A stretch of DNA of 64,000 nt from Notospermus geniculatus (GCA_002633025.1 NMRB01000071.1:62001-126000), one strand, 5' to 3'. Positions 1-12,510 are shown, numbered from the stretch's first letter. Made by a program: numbers and translations. Notes: a model not told the origin generated them from the letters alone.

Positions 1-1790
1 ATATGAAAGCGATTTGTCAGCCAAAAAATTTGAATGCAAAAGAGGACGAATCTTTGTTTACAAACACTCATTTCCTGAATTCTGATTGGCTGTGAGGGCA
101 ATGTTTACAAACATCATCCATCTGTTTACAAAACGACTGCCGATTCGCTTTAACGGTGACAACATCCAACGCTGAGTAATGATTTGGACAACGCGGGGAT
201 TAACCTCTGCCCCACCTATAGTTTTGCACCCTTCGCACCCATAAACTAGATTCTGAGAAGTTCACACAACTTTCTCACATCTTTCTACCATATCGCGAGG
301 TAAATCATACCTCTATCCTCTGCAGCACAAAAGGTCAATATTGTTTTCGTTGTGTAGGTAAATATTCATGGCTTTATTCGCTAATCAAAGGAACTCTTTA
401 CGTGCGCAGTGATATTTATGACCGATATCTGACCCAACACGGGATGTGTATCATAAGTCACACAGATAGTGCGTTACTGTGATGCAAAAACAGTTATGAA
501 GAGTTTTTTTTGTGGCCGAAAAAAGGTAACCTTATGGTTCATGTGATCGCTATGCCCCACCGTTGAAAAAAATGCGAAGAACACATGATTTCATTCTTAT
601 TCGTGCTGCTGTTTCAACTGAGATGAACGCGACCAGAAGACCTGGTTCCAACGTTTTTGTACAGGCGGCGCTACTGGTAACTACCGGAGAATTCGACTTC
701 TCTCTTTCCTCAGACGTGCAAAGGGTATAAAATGGAACTGCTTTTATTTCGATATTTCTGGTGAACGGACGGGTGGGGTGTTTGCTAGAACGTAAAGCTT
801 GAAAACAAAGAGCGTTTAGAGGGTGGTGGAGTCTCACTGATACACAGCTCAGCCAGGCTGCCACCGATTGCAGTGGGGGTAATATTGTCGGTCCTGGCGA
901 CTTTACCAGGCTTTCTCTGGATCGCTTTTCAAATACGTTTCTGCGAGGCACGGGAAAAGGTACTGCCCTTCCGTGTCCTGCTGGAGGAGGTCACGGCCCT
1001 TCCCGAATGGCAACTCAGTGAATCAAATACCAAATCATGAATCGTGAATCGAAACATGCCGCCACTGGCATGACTGGCACAGACAGCGAAACAGAGGAGC
1101 TTTACTCTCGAACCCCTCAGCACAGAGTATACTTGGTCATACACTTGATACATACATCCGCCGGTACTCTTTAGTGTACTCAATCAAATGCGGCTTATGG
1201 CAAGAGGGTCGCACCTCGCACTAACCTCATAAACAAGTCATGTCTATCTCAAGTATATCAGTAGCATAACTTGACCTAACCTCTTTTAATTTTTTTTCAC
1301 CTATGACTTTAATGTCACAGCTGTCATTAACACACAATTCACTGTATGCGTCAATAGTTGTGATTCTTTTTCACCCGGCCACTTGTTGTGAGTATGTCTT
1401 TTGTATGCTTCGAAATGAATGAGACCAAATGAGGTCAAGCGGTGTCATATGTACAGCATAGAGCACATCCTCTATGCACGGCGGGGCGACACCTTGGCTT
1501 TAGGCCTCGTGATGGAAATGTTGGGGTTCAACAACATCGAAGAAGCGAATGATGATGCGGGGAGGGTTCCTATTCATGCCGCAGTGGCGCCACTTGTTGG
1601 GATACCTTTGTGTCAGCGCAGATGCTACAGATTCGAATTGCAAAAGACCTGAGTAACTGAGCTGATAGGACTTCCAAAAAGTGCCTTTCCCATGATGATG
1701 TAGTAAAAATCGTTTATGATGTGGCAGCACTATCAGAAAATGGGTGCAGGCCTAGTTGTTCAAATTACCAAGCGCCACCTGGAATTTGAG
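1..1790. other. Intergenic DNA, no gene recognised
   Basis: I see no recognisable exon, RNA gene or repeat array here. An open frame of about 130 codons on the minus strand (550-951) has a composition like random sequence and matches no family I know. Short open frames around 1419-1730 exist on both strands and are not convincing. Confidence 0.5.
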
Positions 1791-2080
1791 AGGTTTACAC
1801 GATTCAACATTTGTTGAAAGGTGTTGAAAGTTGAAAGGTGTTGAACGTTGTTGATATATGTAGCTGTTGGACGTTGTTGATACATGTAGCTATTGAAACG
1901 TCTAACCTCCCCCCTCAACACCTTTCAACAGGGTCTTTCAACGGCTTTCAACAAGTTGCCAAAATAGGAACATATAAGCTACATGTATTTTGGCAAATTG
2001 TTGAAAGACCCTGTGGAAACGACATTCAACACCTTTCAACTTTCAACAGCTTTCGACAAGTTGAATCGTGTAAACCCCCT
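1791..2080. mobile_element. Foldback (nested inverted-repeat) element, about 290 bp
   Basis: The left end reads aggtttacacgattcaac and the right end is its reverse complement, gttgaatcgtgtaaaccc. The arms continue inwards with matching GTTGAAAGGTGTTGAA blocks for about 55 bp with a few mismatches. A second, inner foldback sits around 1915-2015: TTGCCAAAATA pairs with TATTTTGGCAA, and CAGGGTCTTTCAAC pairs with GTTGAAAGACCCTG. The sequence is dominated by variants of GTTGAAAG(G/C). No transposase is present. This is a non-autonomous foldback/MITE by structure. I saw no clear target-site duplication. Confidence 0.75.
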
Positions 2081-3007
2081 TTAAAGTGTTTCATTTCGAC
2101 CCCAAACAGATTTCGCAAGAGCGACAGCGAAATTGATGGTAAAATGAGATACACAAACCTTGAGCTGGCTTGTATAGGCCTACACACCGTGTGTACTGTA
2201 CAAAGGCACTGGACATCGCAAAATGAAGGCAACGACCAGTCTTTTTATTCATCATGCAAATTCTGGCCATGATGCAGAATATAAGTGGTTACAAGGTCTC
2301 TCAGCCGTCAAAATCAAGGGAATTCACAGGAATTATTGGTGTGGCCTAATACCATTAAAATTTTTAAGTTACTTGGTGTGGCACTTCACATCGCATAAAT
2401 CATATAGAATATAAATGCCATTCAAATAATCATGCGATCCATCTTAAATAAGTACATTTATTCTAGATATTTTTCTCATTTTCTATTCATGGCCTGGCAC
2501 ATGTCGCCGACCTTTGATGGCTGCTTTGATGACAGATTGAAGCGTCTGCTCATGTACAATGAAACCGTTAAAAAAATCCTAGTTTGTGCATGACCTGAAT
2601 CTTTTAAATTCAAAATGGAATAAAACATATTGTGTGATTGAAATCCATAGTTCGTTGATATATGGTGTTTGAAATATTTGCAATCAATTATATATTTATT
2701 GTTAGTTACGGGTCGGGGCTCATTAAATCGTCATTGCGCAAAAAAGATGCTTATTACCGCAAACCCTAATTGGTATTTCGCTTTACAGGCCCACAATAAT
2801 TATAGAGCCATTTCTCCATTCAACTGACAGTGCAGCCAGTTTTGCGGTGATTCCCGTCCAAACTGAATAATGATCTACAAAGATCGGACGATGGCATGGA
2901 AAGCCACCACAGAAAGCCAAGAAAGTCATTAGCCTTTCGTTCTTGTCCAAGCCCATACTTGAACATCGATCTCTGTAGATCATTAACCGTCAAAATGTGA
3001 CAGTATA
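2081..3007. other. Intergenic DNA, nothing recognised
   Basis: A+T-rich sequence with no exon-like open frame and no repeat noticed. Confidence 0.45.
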
Positions 3008-3185
3008 CAGTGGAACCTCTCTATTAAGGACACCTTCGGGACTGACAAATGCTGTCCTTAATAGAGAGGTGTCCTGATTACAGAGGTTGAAATGAACAGA
3101 AATGACCAGTTTGGGACTGAACATTGGTGTCCTGATTAGAGAGGTGTCCTCCTGGCAGAGGTGTCCGTTAAGGGAGGTTCCACTG
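3008..3185. mobile_element. MITE with Tc1/mariner-style TA target duplication (178 bp)
   Basis: The left end reads cagtggaacctctctatta and the right end, reverse-complemented, reads cagtggaacctcccttaa, so about 28 bp of inverted termini are visible with mismatches. TA dinucleotides flank both ends (3006-3007 and 3186-3187). Between them are repeated variants of TGTCCTgATTAgAGAGGTGTCC. The CAGTG terminus with a TA duplication is what Tc1/mariner-mobilised MITEs show. It has no coding capacity. Confidence 0.8.
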
Positions 3186-4538
3186 TACTAGAATAAAATT
3201 ATAGTCATGATGAATATCTAATTTAAACATATGAAAAACATATGCCCTGCTTTAGAGCGGAAATAACCCGTTACAAAACCTTCAGGCACCCCTGCCGTAA
3301 TTGAAGTGTTGCTACGAAAAACATCTTTCAGCGTTTGAAGAAACAAAACAAAGTAAATCGAGCATTCTGTAAGGGTTCACAATCAGGTTCGACCCTTTTT
3401 GAAAAATCACGTAATCGTGGAAGGACCCGCTGTGTCTGAACTACCAGACTGTGCGAAAGTTTCGGGGCAGTGTTGAGGCTGCTTCGGGTCGCCCTAGAAA
3501 CAGACGGAAAGCATCAAGTTACATTCGGAGTTTGTATGCTGGTACAGGTGTATTCAGAACTTAAAATACCAAATGTAAAACACGTATTTAAACTTGAAAT
3601 TGCCAAATATTGTCTAACAAATCATTTTCAAGTGGCGTACAATACGCTCTCTCTGCGACATTGAAAAGTAATTTTAGCCTTTGGCACCATGATTAGGGGG
3701 CTACAACTATTAAACCGTATTGTGCAACGTTGCGCATTCACGCTTTATTTGTTCCTCGGCCAATTGTTAACAATTCTGCCACGCCCATCAGGCTAAATGA
3801 AGCTAGAACGAGGTCACAAGTATTCAACTATCGCGTGAGATTTGGCGTTCATACTCTGTCTCAATTTTTAAATATACCTTCCGAGTTGAAAGATTTCTTA
3901 TCCCGTCCGTAAATTCTGAAAGAAATGCAGTAAGGAGACAAACGAGGGGATGGGTCGAAAGGCGTAACCAGAAGCAAAGACACACAAAGATGGCTAATTA
4001 TGATCTTTTCTGAACTACCATTCTCTTTTTTTCACGAAAGGTGGCAAAATGTTCATGTTACAAGCTTAACTAAACTTTTGTAAAATACTAGGGGTTCGGC
4101 CATTTACCATTATTGTATCTCAAAAGTCCAATCCAGTGACTTCCAGACCTGCCTACCCCTAACTTTGAGCTGGCTGTACTGTTTTTGAGGAATAACCATA
4201 AAATGACACTTTTCAGTGTAAAATAATGGAACGCAACATTCTGCAGTTGTTCGTACATGTACATGTATCAGTGTATGTATTTTTCTACACTTAAGTGTAA
4301 AAACAAAGTTTTGAGTGTAAAAAATATGGTGAAATATGGTGGGTGGGCAGGTATGGACTTCGCAGGTTGTATAAAATTCAGCACTATACCCCGCATCTTC
4401 TAAAATGGGCCCAGATTTTTCCCTTCTTTCTTATGGAATCTGAGGCAATCTGAGGTTTCACAACGTTTCTTGTTTTGATATCGGAAGTCCAGCATCAACT
4501 GTCGCCTATGGTCGTGACGTCACTTTCTTAACATATTA
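3186..4538. other. Intergenic DNA, nothing recognised
   Basis: No recognisable exon or RNA gene. A short ACATGTACATGTA run lies near 4255-4267. Open frames of about 60 codons (3470-3664, 3730-3912) show no family resemblance. Confidence 0.45.
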
Positions 4539-4693
4539 GGGAGGTTTAGAAATCAAACGATAAACGTAAACGTTAACGACAACTTTATTTTTGTACCGAA
4601 AATGCAATACATGTATAAAATCTGGTAAATGTGTAATATGAAAAATAACGTTGTCGTAAAGTTTACGTTTATCGTGTGATTTCTAAAGCTCCC
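4539..4693. mobile_element. GGGAG-type MITE, copy 1 (155 bp)
   Basis: The termini are inverted: the left reads gggaggtttagaaatca and the right, reverse-complemented, reads gggagctttagaaatca. They continue for about 44 bp through ACGATAAACGTAAAC. TA flanks both ends (4537-4538, 4694-4695). A second copy with the same interior (TTTGTACCGAAAATGCAAT) is at 48219-48374, which confirms that this is a dispersed repeat family. Confidence 0.85.
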
Positions 4694-5682
4694 TATTGTT
4701 TTCTTCAATTTCTCCCTTCACCAATCCATTATTTCTGAAGGACGGAAATATCCTAGAGACCGTATTGGTTCTGACTGCGGCGAAAGAAAACTGCAGAAGA
4801 GGAGAATTCAGTTGTGTTTTCATTGTGTTCGTTAATGTTTACGAGTGCTCGAAACCAGATTAATCCAACATGTAACAGGATCCAGTTTATTGCCTACACT
4901 GATGTTTACTTTGCCTACGATTGTGGCATAGGGGGCCACACTAAACACACATTGCTGTTTTCAATGAGTAAAATCAGGATTATGTCGGTGAAGACACGTG
5001 CGCAGGGCCTGACCGAGAAATGTTCAAAATAGAAGTCAACCATATTGAAGTCATTCGCAATTAGCAACTTTTTCTACCCATCGTATGATTTCTTCCGTTG
5101 CAACCATCACGATGCTTTGTAAATCGTTCGCTATCCTGTACCTCATCACGGCAGATGACGCCTCCACCGGCGTCGATGACACATCCATCTAAAGATGATT
5201 CGATCAAGGAGGCGGCATCGACCGCACCGTCCAAATGAAACATGTTCTCCGCATCGAGATCAGCCCGAGGTCCAACCCAATAAGCAAGAATCCTCCTCTT
5301 CACATACCACATCAAAGAAGCCATCATAGACAACATGAAATTAACTTGACGGTCCTCCAAGAGAAACAAATTAGAAACGCGCGATGCGGTTTTTCGGCCG
5401 TAAGGAGTGGTTGATGAAATGTCTTGGGATGTCAAGGAAACCGCCCTTTTTCACCTTCGGGACCGTGTGACTTTATTGGTTGAGTGCGAGATGCGGGCTG
5501 ACTGGTCTAATCATTCTATAGTTTTAATGAGGTGTTAGATGGATATAGCGATTCAGAAGCAGGTCCAATGAACCATTTTACAGCCATGCAGGCTGGACTA
5601 ACAGTGGTCGTAACTAAATACGACAATATACAGGGAAAAAAGTCCATGCGACCCTATTCACTATTTCTCCGATGAAGCTCGC
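4694..5682. other. Intergenic DNA with one unrecognised 124-codon open frame
   Basis: The minus strand is open at 5061-5435, about 124 codons starting from a TTG. It is one of the longest frames here not driven by a repeat. The predicted peptide has a mixed composition, with a C-terminal part rich in D, G and C (around ESSLDGCVIDAGGG). I recognise no domain and see no consensus splice pair that would make it a convincing exon, so I do not call it a gene. Confidence 0.3.
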
Positions 5683-5954
5683 ACTGTTAGAAAAAACAGA
5701 GGATTTTACCGAAAATTCCTGCAGCAGAGTTTCAGGACGTGATCTGTAAAATTACAGACAAGAAATGTTAACAGAGACTTGACTGGAGGCTGACCAAATT
5801 ATATTTTCATACGTTCTCAGAAAGCATCATTCTGGACAGTCCAATTGAGTCCAACTAATACAGGAAAACATAAATCACACCATTAAATGTAAGAAGATCC
5901 TGAAACTCTGCTGCAGGCAATTTCTGTAAAAATATTACAAAAATTTCTAACAGT
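5683..5954. mobile_element. Inverted-repeat element of about 270 bp
   Basis: The left arm begins actgttagaaa and contains cctgcagcagagtttcagga. The right arm contains its complement, tcctgaaactctgctgcagg, and ends tttctaacagt. The arms are about 58 bp with gaps. No open frame covers the element. This is consistent with a non-autonomous DNA transposon. The target-site duplication is not clear. Confidence 0.7.
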
Positions 5955-6717
5955 CCGTTCTGGCCTTGGTATAACTACACTTTAACGGAGACTTACTGAG
6001 TATTTAGTGTAAACATGGTTGAGTCAGTTACTCCGCATCATCTCACTCCCCCTAAGCTAAAGTTCACAATGAAAATCGGTAAATTGATTAGAAAATAGAT
6101 CTTGAATGTCTCCGATTGATGTTTTCGTTTTAAATACAAACTGTTGAATTGATTTCAAAATTTTATTACAGGCTTCGAGGGCATTATGACTCCGATGTGG
6201 TTTTCTACGAGGTATCGATACGGTTACTTGATATATTGAACTTCGTGATATTTTCATCTTCAACAAACTGGTGCGATCGCATGGCCTGCCCCGGGCGCCA
6301 CTGAATCACATCGTTTCAACCTCGACTGATCAAGAGGTTTCACCTTTCAGACTTAACCTATCGATACGTAGCGACTGACTAGATCTACCTTCTTTTTGAG
6401 GCAACCTTTCCAAATGCCCCCGAGGCGCTCGGGTCACACTTGCAAGTCCTACGATCTAATAGAAAGCAATGTTGTGTGAATTCATCTGGAATTCATAACG
6501 ATTTGCCGAGTTTCCTTGCGGCAAATGGCTTCACTATCTGCTTTTCCGATGTAGTTTTTACATAATCCTGGTGAACAGGCTGTCAAAACTACTGCAGACC
6601 ACTTTAGTCGGCAGCCTCTTCATTTGTAAATAATCCTATTCGTGAACCAATTCTCCTGACATGACACGAGTAGTGGCAGACAATGCCATGAATGGCAAGA
6701 CGACCGTCTCATTCGTA
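5955..6717. other. Intergenic DNA, nothing recognised
   Basis: No exon-like frame or repeat was noticed between the inverted-repeat element and the satellite. Confidence 0.4.
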
Positions 6718-7537
6718 TTGTCAGTCGTCGTTACCCAATATGCAAAGATAATGCCAAAGACCACATCATCAGCCGTCGTTACCGAACATTGTTGCATACG
6801 TACTCTATGCCAAAGGCCACATCATCGGCCATCGTTATACCCACCATTGCTTACACGCAATGCCAAAGGCCATATCATCAGCCATCGTTACCCAACATTG
6901 CTGTATACTTTAAACATTGCTGTATACTGATGATATGGCCAAAGGCCATATCACCAGTCGTTCCTCCATACACAATGCCAAAATGCATATTATCAGCCAT
7001 CGTCGCCCAACTTGCATACATGTACACTATGCCAAAGGCCATATGATCAGCCATCGTTACCCAACATTGCTGTACGTTAAGCCAAAGGCCATATCATCAT
7101 CCATCGTTACACAACATTACTGCATACACAATGTCAAAGGCCATAATTATCAGCCATCGTTACGCAACATTACTGCATACAAAATGCCAAAGGCCATATT
7201 ATCAGCCATCGTTACGCAACATTACTGCATACACAATGCCAAAGGCCATATTATCAGCCATCGTTACGCAACATCACTGCATACACAATGCCAAAGGCCA
7301 TATCATCAGCCATCGTTACGCAACATCACTGCATACACAATGCCAAAGGCCATATCATCAGCCATCTTTACGCAACATTACTGCATACACAATGCCAAAG
7401 GCCACATCATCAGCCATCATTACCCAAAATTACTGCACACACAATGCCAAAGGCCATATCATCAGCCATCATTACGCAACATTACTGCATACACAATGCC
7501 AAAGGCCATCAGCCATCGTTACCAAACGTTGCTGACC
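6718..7537. repeat. 52-bp tandem satellite, about 15 copies
   Basis: The unit contains ATGCCAAAGGCCATATCATC, then AGCCATCGTTACGCAACATT, then ACTGCATACACA, for 52 bp in total. Copies in roughly 7129-7500 are nearly identical, while those at both edges are diverged or shortened, as expected from unequal exchange in the middle of an array. Because 52 is not a multiple of three and the unit lacks stops in all three forward frames, long overlapping open frames (up to 217 codons, 6917-7570) run through it. These frames are a by-product of the repeat and not evidence of a protein. Confidence 0.92.
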
Positions 7538-9436
7538 AATGACCTCGGACGTAAAACCTTTGCTTTTTAAGCATTTGCAGCAAACGATCAACTGGAGGGT
7601 ATCAACTAAATTAGTCAGTGTACATGTAACTGGTCTGTATTCTTTCAAAGAGGAACGCGACTCTTACCCCTTCATCCATGGTGGTAAGATATGTCGGACA
7701 ACCACCAAAGAATTTTGGAATCAGCAATGGACTGCAGCGTTCGTTAATGACATTATTTTCATTGCTTTTTCATTGGAGAAACAGAGTATCGTTGGAGCAG
7801 CTTATCATTCTATGAAAATGCTACGATTGACAGTTAACCCAAATATCAATAGCTTCGGCATTGCATACGGAATGCTGTATCTTAGAGTTTCTACATGTAT
7901 GCATCAAGAAGTACAGGACTTTTTTGTGTACTTTTTTACTTCCCCCTTAAACGGGGACCTCAGAGCTGGTAATTAGCAAGATCGGTAACACTGTAACAAC
8001 AGGTTGACATTCGCAATGAGGTAAAACAATCTATTCAAAGCAATGCGGGCCTCTAGCTAGGCCGTGATTGCAATTCCATTTCTTGTTATTCAATATTGCC
8101 AACTAGAAGCAAATCGGCTAATTAAACATAGAGATGTTGAGATAGGAAGATGACCACGTCGTTCTAATCTCGGGGATTATTTTTGCAATTTCATGCGGCC
8201 ACAATTTTGCTTTTGGTATATCATTACTGTATATCTAACCTTAGCTTTCGTACCATGGAACATATCAGACCAAGAAACAAGATGAGATCAACGAGAGATA
8301 AGAAGACTATCCAAACTATGGGAAAATTAGTGAAAAATTAGAAAACTACAGCAAGAGGTAGGAATGAATAGGCTTTAGTGATGGCGATCGGCTGGGAGGC
8401 ATACAAAAAACAACTTTTTCGATTAAGAGTCATTAGATACTGCTCATGGAGCATAACACTTCGTTTGTTACCGTCTTGCCCAAAACAAACTACATGTATC
8501 TCACATTTTGACATCAAATAATTATTGCCTCCACTTTGCCCTCCTTTCGATGTTTTTAGCGGAAGGGCGTATGTCCAAAACCTAGTTTCTGGGGCAGAAA
8601 CTTAGTTTCTAGACATACTGGACAACTGGCTTGCCATAAGGGCGACCCAAGGAGGTCGAGGCGTACAAGGTGCCAGTGCAAGGTCCCAAACGTAGGTATG
8701 CGTGTCATCAGTTAGTGGAAAGTGGAAAGGGCCCCCGATTCATTCGTGTCATGTGTTGACACCACAACGTGAGTATGAGTGCCATCAATAGTGGAATAAT
8801 AGTGGAAATGGTAAGAGTTGCAGACATGGAGAAATTCCACCAATGAACGGATTGATGTCTGTTGGGGAGGGGGTATGTTGATTTGTAGTAGCGGCCCTTA
8901 TCGTTCCCAGTCTTTTTCAGTCGGAAGACATCTCTAACCTTTCAATGTTATTCAAACATCTACTTTGGTTTTCTGCTCAGAGCAACATTTCCCCGATCTT
9001 ACTAAAGCTTTTTTCAATCCTGACATATCCACATAAGCTGGGTCTTCACTTACGACTGCCAACAATTTTCTAGACGTAAAGTTATACTTTTATCATTGTT
9101 TTGATATTCTATCGTGTGTATGATTATCTATGCCAAAACATGTTATCAAGGTAAGTCTAGAAATTATTTATGTTTTATCTGGATGGATCGAATCACAGCC
9201 GTTGCGTTATCGGTGAAGCTTTCCACCAACCGGTAACTGAGAATGGCAGGATTTTTTTCGATCATAGCTTCATATCCACTAGGATTCTTGCTATTGCTTT
9301 TGATAGAACATCTTGCCAATCGTACTTTTTGACGTTTGAGCCTCAAGACTGCCCATACCTGCTTTACTGACGCAGGGGCACTGACGAGTTACCAGCGTTT
9401 GCCAGATGTGACGTTAAATTCGCGAAGAAGCGGCCG
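7538..9436. other. Intergenic DNA with one unrecognised open frame
   Basis: A 145-codon plus-strand frame (7539-7976) follows the satellite directly. Its peptide resembles no family I know. An imperfect hairpin lies at 8569-8618, with arms gtatgtccaaaacctagttt and gtatgtctagaaactaagtt. No other structure was seen. Confidence 0.4.
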
Positions 9437-9707
9437 AGACCATGGATCAAATAGGTAACTGGTCCGGTTCCGCAGTCAACACCACATTTCCTGTGTATGT
9501 GTGTCTTCGGTCGTTTTTTCTTCTTTCGTTTTAGTTATCGTTTAATTCTATTTATATTCTGGTATTGTCCTACTGTCCATGTCATTACCATTACAGTTTA
9601 TTTTTATGGATAAGGGCTAAATGCCTTTGGCTTTTTTCTATGTATCATATTACATTATATGTTCTAAATAAATTCATTATATTATTTTTTTAAAAAGACC
9701 ATGGATC
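9437..9707 (+). mobile_element. Short retroposed insertion with 12-bp target-site duplication
   Basis: The 12-mer agaccatggatc occurs at 9437-9448 and again at 9696-9707, bracketing a 247-bp insert (9449-9695). The insert ends with a polyadenylation-like AAATAAA (9665-9671) and an A/T-rich tail ending in TTTTTTTAAAAA. A direct duplication of this length with an A/T-rich 3' tail is the signature of target-primed reverse transcription, so this is a 5'-truncated LINE end or a SINE-like insert on the plus strand. The phrase ATAAGGGCTAAATGCC just upstream of the tail resembles non-LTR 3' ends, but that resemblance is from memory and not a search. Confidence 0.75.
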
Positions 9708-10500
9708 GGTCTAACAGTTAGTCATGGTTGCTCTTTAGTATGATCAATGTAAGCAAAAATAGATAAAGATCAACATTTGTTGGTCATGTAACAACTGAAC
9801 CAAGAAAAAGGTAAAACTCTTGTTTTGCCTTTTTTCTTGCTCCCGTTCGGGAAGCAGAAACAGCCGAAACATCGTTCCATGACCAATATCACGACCCTTG
9901 ACATCATTCCGTCCTATGGCAATTTCTATTACGACAATCAGAACCTAAGCATCGCCAAAGGTTTTGGATAACCAGGTTGTCGGCGGTCTGATTGTGGTGC
10001 AAATGTCATCCACCTTGCTAACCCCCAAATAGGATTTTAACTCGCGGCCAGAGTTGGTAAGAAGGTGAGAACGAACAGGAAAACCCACAAGGTGATTTGA
10101 GAAGCCGAGAGATCATTTTGCTCATCTCCGCTGATGTAATTTGTGTCTCTGCCACCAGACGTGCAGAGAAGGTCAGGCTGAGGTAGGCCAACATCAAGGA
10201 ATGCGATCAGAACAGGATCTGATTGAATCTAGGGATGAGGTTACGAGGTGGCAGAGGGCTGGATTAGGTCACGTTCGCGTCTGTTTCAGGTCGTTAGGAG
10301 GAAATAACCGACCCGGGCGATTGAAGACCGGACATAGGAAGAGAAGATGAAGCGGAAGCAGTGGGAAGATGTCATGGAACACTGATGCTTTTGATATCAT
10401 TGGATCAATAAGATTTTAACTATGTGAGCGGGTTCCAATTACATGTATCCTTCACTGTCGTGGCCTCAAATTCACGAGACATACCACAAAGATACATGTA

Positions 10501-10618
10501 GGCCCGTATTTTAGAATGCTCCTCAACGTAAAGGAGTTCCTCAATGCTATTGTTCTCAACAGGAGAAAATGGCGTTGAGGAACTCCTTTACGTTGAGGAG
10601 CATTCTAAAATACGGGCC
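10501..10618. mobile_element. Perfect-ended foldback MITE, copy in block 1
   Basis: The two arms are 47 bp with one mismatch. The left reads ggcccgtattttagaatgct and onwards, and the right is its reverse complement ending in tacgggcc, around a loop of about 24 bp. GTA precedes the left end and follows the right end, a possible 3-bp target duplication. It is present at the same place in both duplicated blocks, so it predates their divergence. Confidence 0.85.
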
Positions 10619-10980
10619 GTAGAGTGGTAAAGAAAAATAGGAGATGAAGAAAAGGAACATACGCTCAGATTCTACTTAGAATCCTCGTCGTATGTTGACA
10701 TGGGGAGTCCAAAAAATGGACGCTCTAGCAAACTTGCTTGCATTGTAACCACACACTCCATGTGCGTTGATTTCGTCGGCTTGTTTTTCTTCCTTATAAC
10801 AAAGGAAGTAATTCATTTTTTCTTATATTTTCAAGTCTGATGTCTTGAGGGTATTCTGTTATTTCAATGGCTGGGAATGTTTTTCCCAGGAAATGCGAAC
10901 TTGGGTTTCGATATCGTATGTACCGCTCGTTTTATTGCAACTAAATTCTATATCGTTTGGGCAATAGATTTTGATGGCTT

Positions 10981-11262
10981 GGAAAAATACGGCAAACCTC
11001 GACCAACATTCTAGTTGACATCGTCACCACTCGACAAGTTACATTCCCTGTTAATAGCACATAGTACAGATTCGTATTTTTATACTGCAGTGCTGGGGTA
11101 TAGGGTCCGCTTATTACTATTGGAAAAATACGGTAACTTAGACCAAGATGCTGTGTTGACATCGCCACTCGACAAGTTACATTCCCTGTTGGCACAATAT
11201 GTTAGTGCAGATTCGTACTTTTATAGGCTACTGCAGTCCTGTAGGGTCTAGAGTCCGCTTAG
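10981..11262. repeat. Local tandem duplication, two units of about 141 bp
   Basis: GGAAAAATACGG starts at 10981 and again at 11122. Both units then carry GTTGACATCG, CTCGACAAGTTACATTCCCT, CAGATTCGTA and TACTGCAGT in the same order. The two units are also present in the other block, at about 14717-15160, where the first unit is interrupted by a MITE. Confidence 0.85.
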
Positions 11263-12389
11263 CTAAACGAAATGGAAAGGTCGTGGATTTTGCGGGACAG
11301 GTGTAGCAGTAAATAGTGTCCCCCTGTAAAAAGTGTCCACTTCTATTGTTGAATGACGGATTAAGCGGCATGGGTATAGAAACCAATTGTCAGAGATTAG
11401 AATGTAACAATAGGATCTTTTGTTCCCCGGACAGTTTTTCCTAGGACATTCTTTCCCTTCACACCTGCTTACAAATCAGGAGAAAAATGCTTAGTAATGG
11501 GACGGTACTGATAAACCGGCCAAATACCACACACCAACTGATGTTGCACAGATACCTTGATACGAGTGTCTATGACAACACCCACGACTCATCCTCAGGA
11601 ATTCCAACAGCCAAAGGTTTGTCCAGAAAGTGATGCGTGTTTATACAGTTATCAATATAAATGGAACTTCGAGAGGACATCTTAGTTGCTACGTCAAGGT
11701 ACAAGGGTATGCTCTAGACACAGTCTGGGACGCAGGTACAAAAGAACGACTGTTTGTTTGGTCCAGGACTGCCGACCAAGATGACCCGCAGTAAACAAAG
11801 CCCATTTCACGTTGACCTTGTTTGCATCCTAAATCACACCGGCACGAAATGGATAAAGTCTAATTACTGTCCAATTTACTAAAATGACGATGATGACTTA
11901 TCAATTACAAGCGTTTAAAATCCCGGTACTGGTAATTTGTAGGTCCAGCCATCAAATTGCAGCCTTTTTGGTCATTAGAGTCATCAGTCACCTAGTCTTA
12001 AGACCTAATTATTTCAGCCACGTATCTGCTATCTGGCCCATTTCGTTTTTTGTCATCCCATGACATGTAAACCAGTTGAGGGACACACTAATGAAAGACT
12101 CCTCAGCACAAACCTCTCCAAGTAACATTACATCAGGAGTAAGGCATGTAAGGTAGAGATACCACAAAATATCGTTTCAGCATAACCATTCGCTAGTTCT
12201 GAGTCAGGGGTTCAACACATGCTGCCTAATTTTTTTTTCAATTCTCTTAGTTTTTTTGACTCGTCGTATACATGTGAGTGCATATTATTCAGTTTTGCAA
12301 CATGCTTAAACTGAGTAATTCATAGCGCTAATTTGATGTTTACCAATCTTAGCACAACAATTCGTGTTCATACCATAGTGCAGAAGAAT

Positions 12390-12510
12390 GTTATCATTTC
12401 CTTTGCCTTCCTTCATTTCACCATCAGAGATACATGTGTTTGTATACGATGATGTACAGACTAATTTGTATAGCTATGAAAGACTGTATCAAATGATGCG
12501 CGAGTTGAGG
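12390..12510 (+). pseudogene. Exon-like fragment, copy in block 1 (unrecognised family)
   Basis: This is the counterpart of 17216-17446. After a pyrimidine-rich run ending in CACCATCAG, the sequence reads through a short frame containing the peptide YDDVQTNLYSYERL. A GGGTAAGG donor-like site follows. The frame breaks soon after and the following sequence stops. Compared with the other copy, amino-acid-changing differences (V/A, C/Y) and indels are present, so it does not look constrained. It could be a gene fragment or transposon remnant. I do not recognise the family. Confidence 0.25.

Noticed and set aside
6718-7537. CRISPR-like array
   Set aside because: The repeats are contiguous, with no unique spacers, and the genome is animal.
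6917-7570. 217-codon plus-strand open frame
   Set aside because: It is produced by the 52-bp satellite, which has no stops in any forward frame. The peptide is the same motif read in rotating frames.
10141-10350. 69-codon frame almost identical in both long copies (13860-14069)
   Set aside because: Identity is explained by the overall DNA identity of the copies. No homologue or splice signals were recognised.
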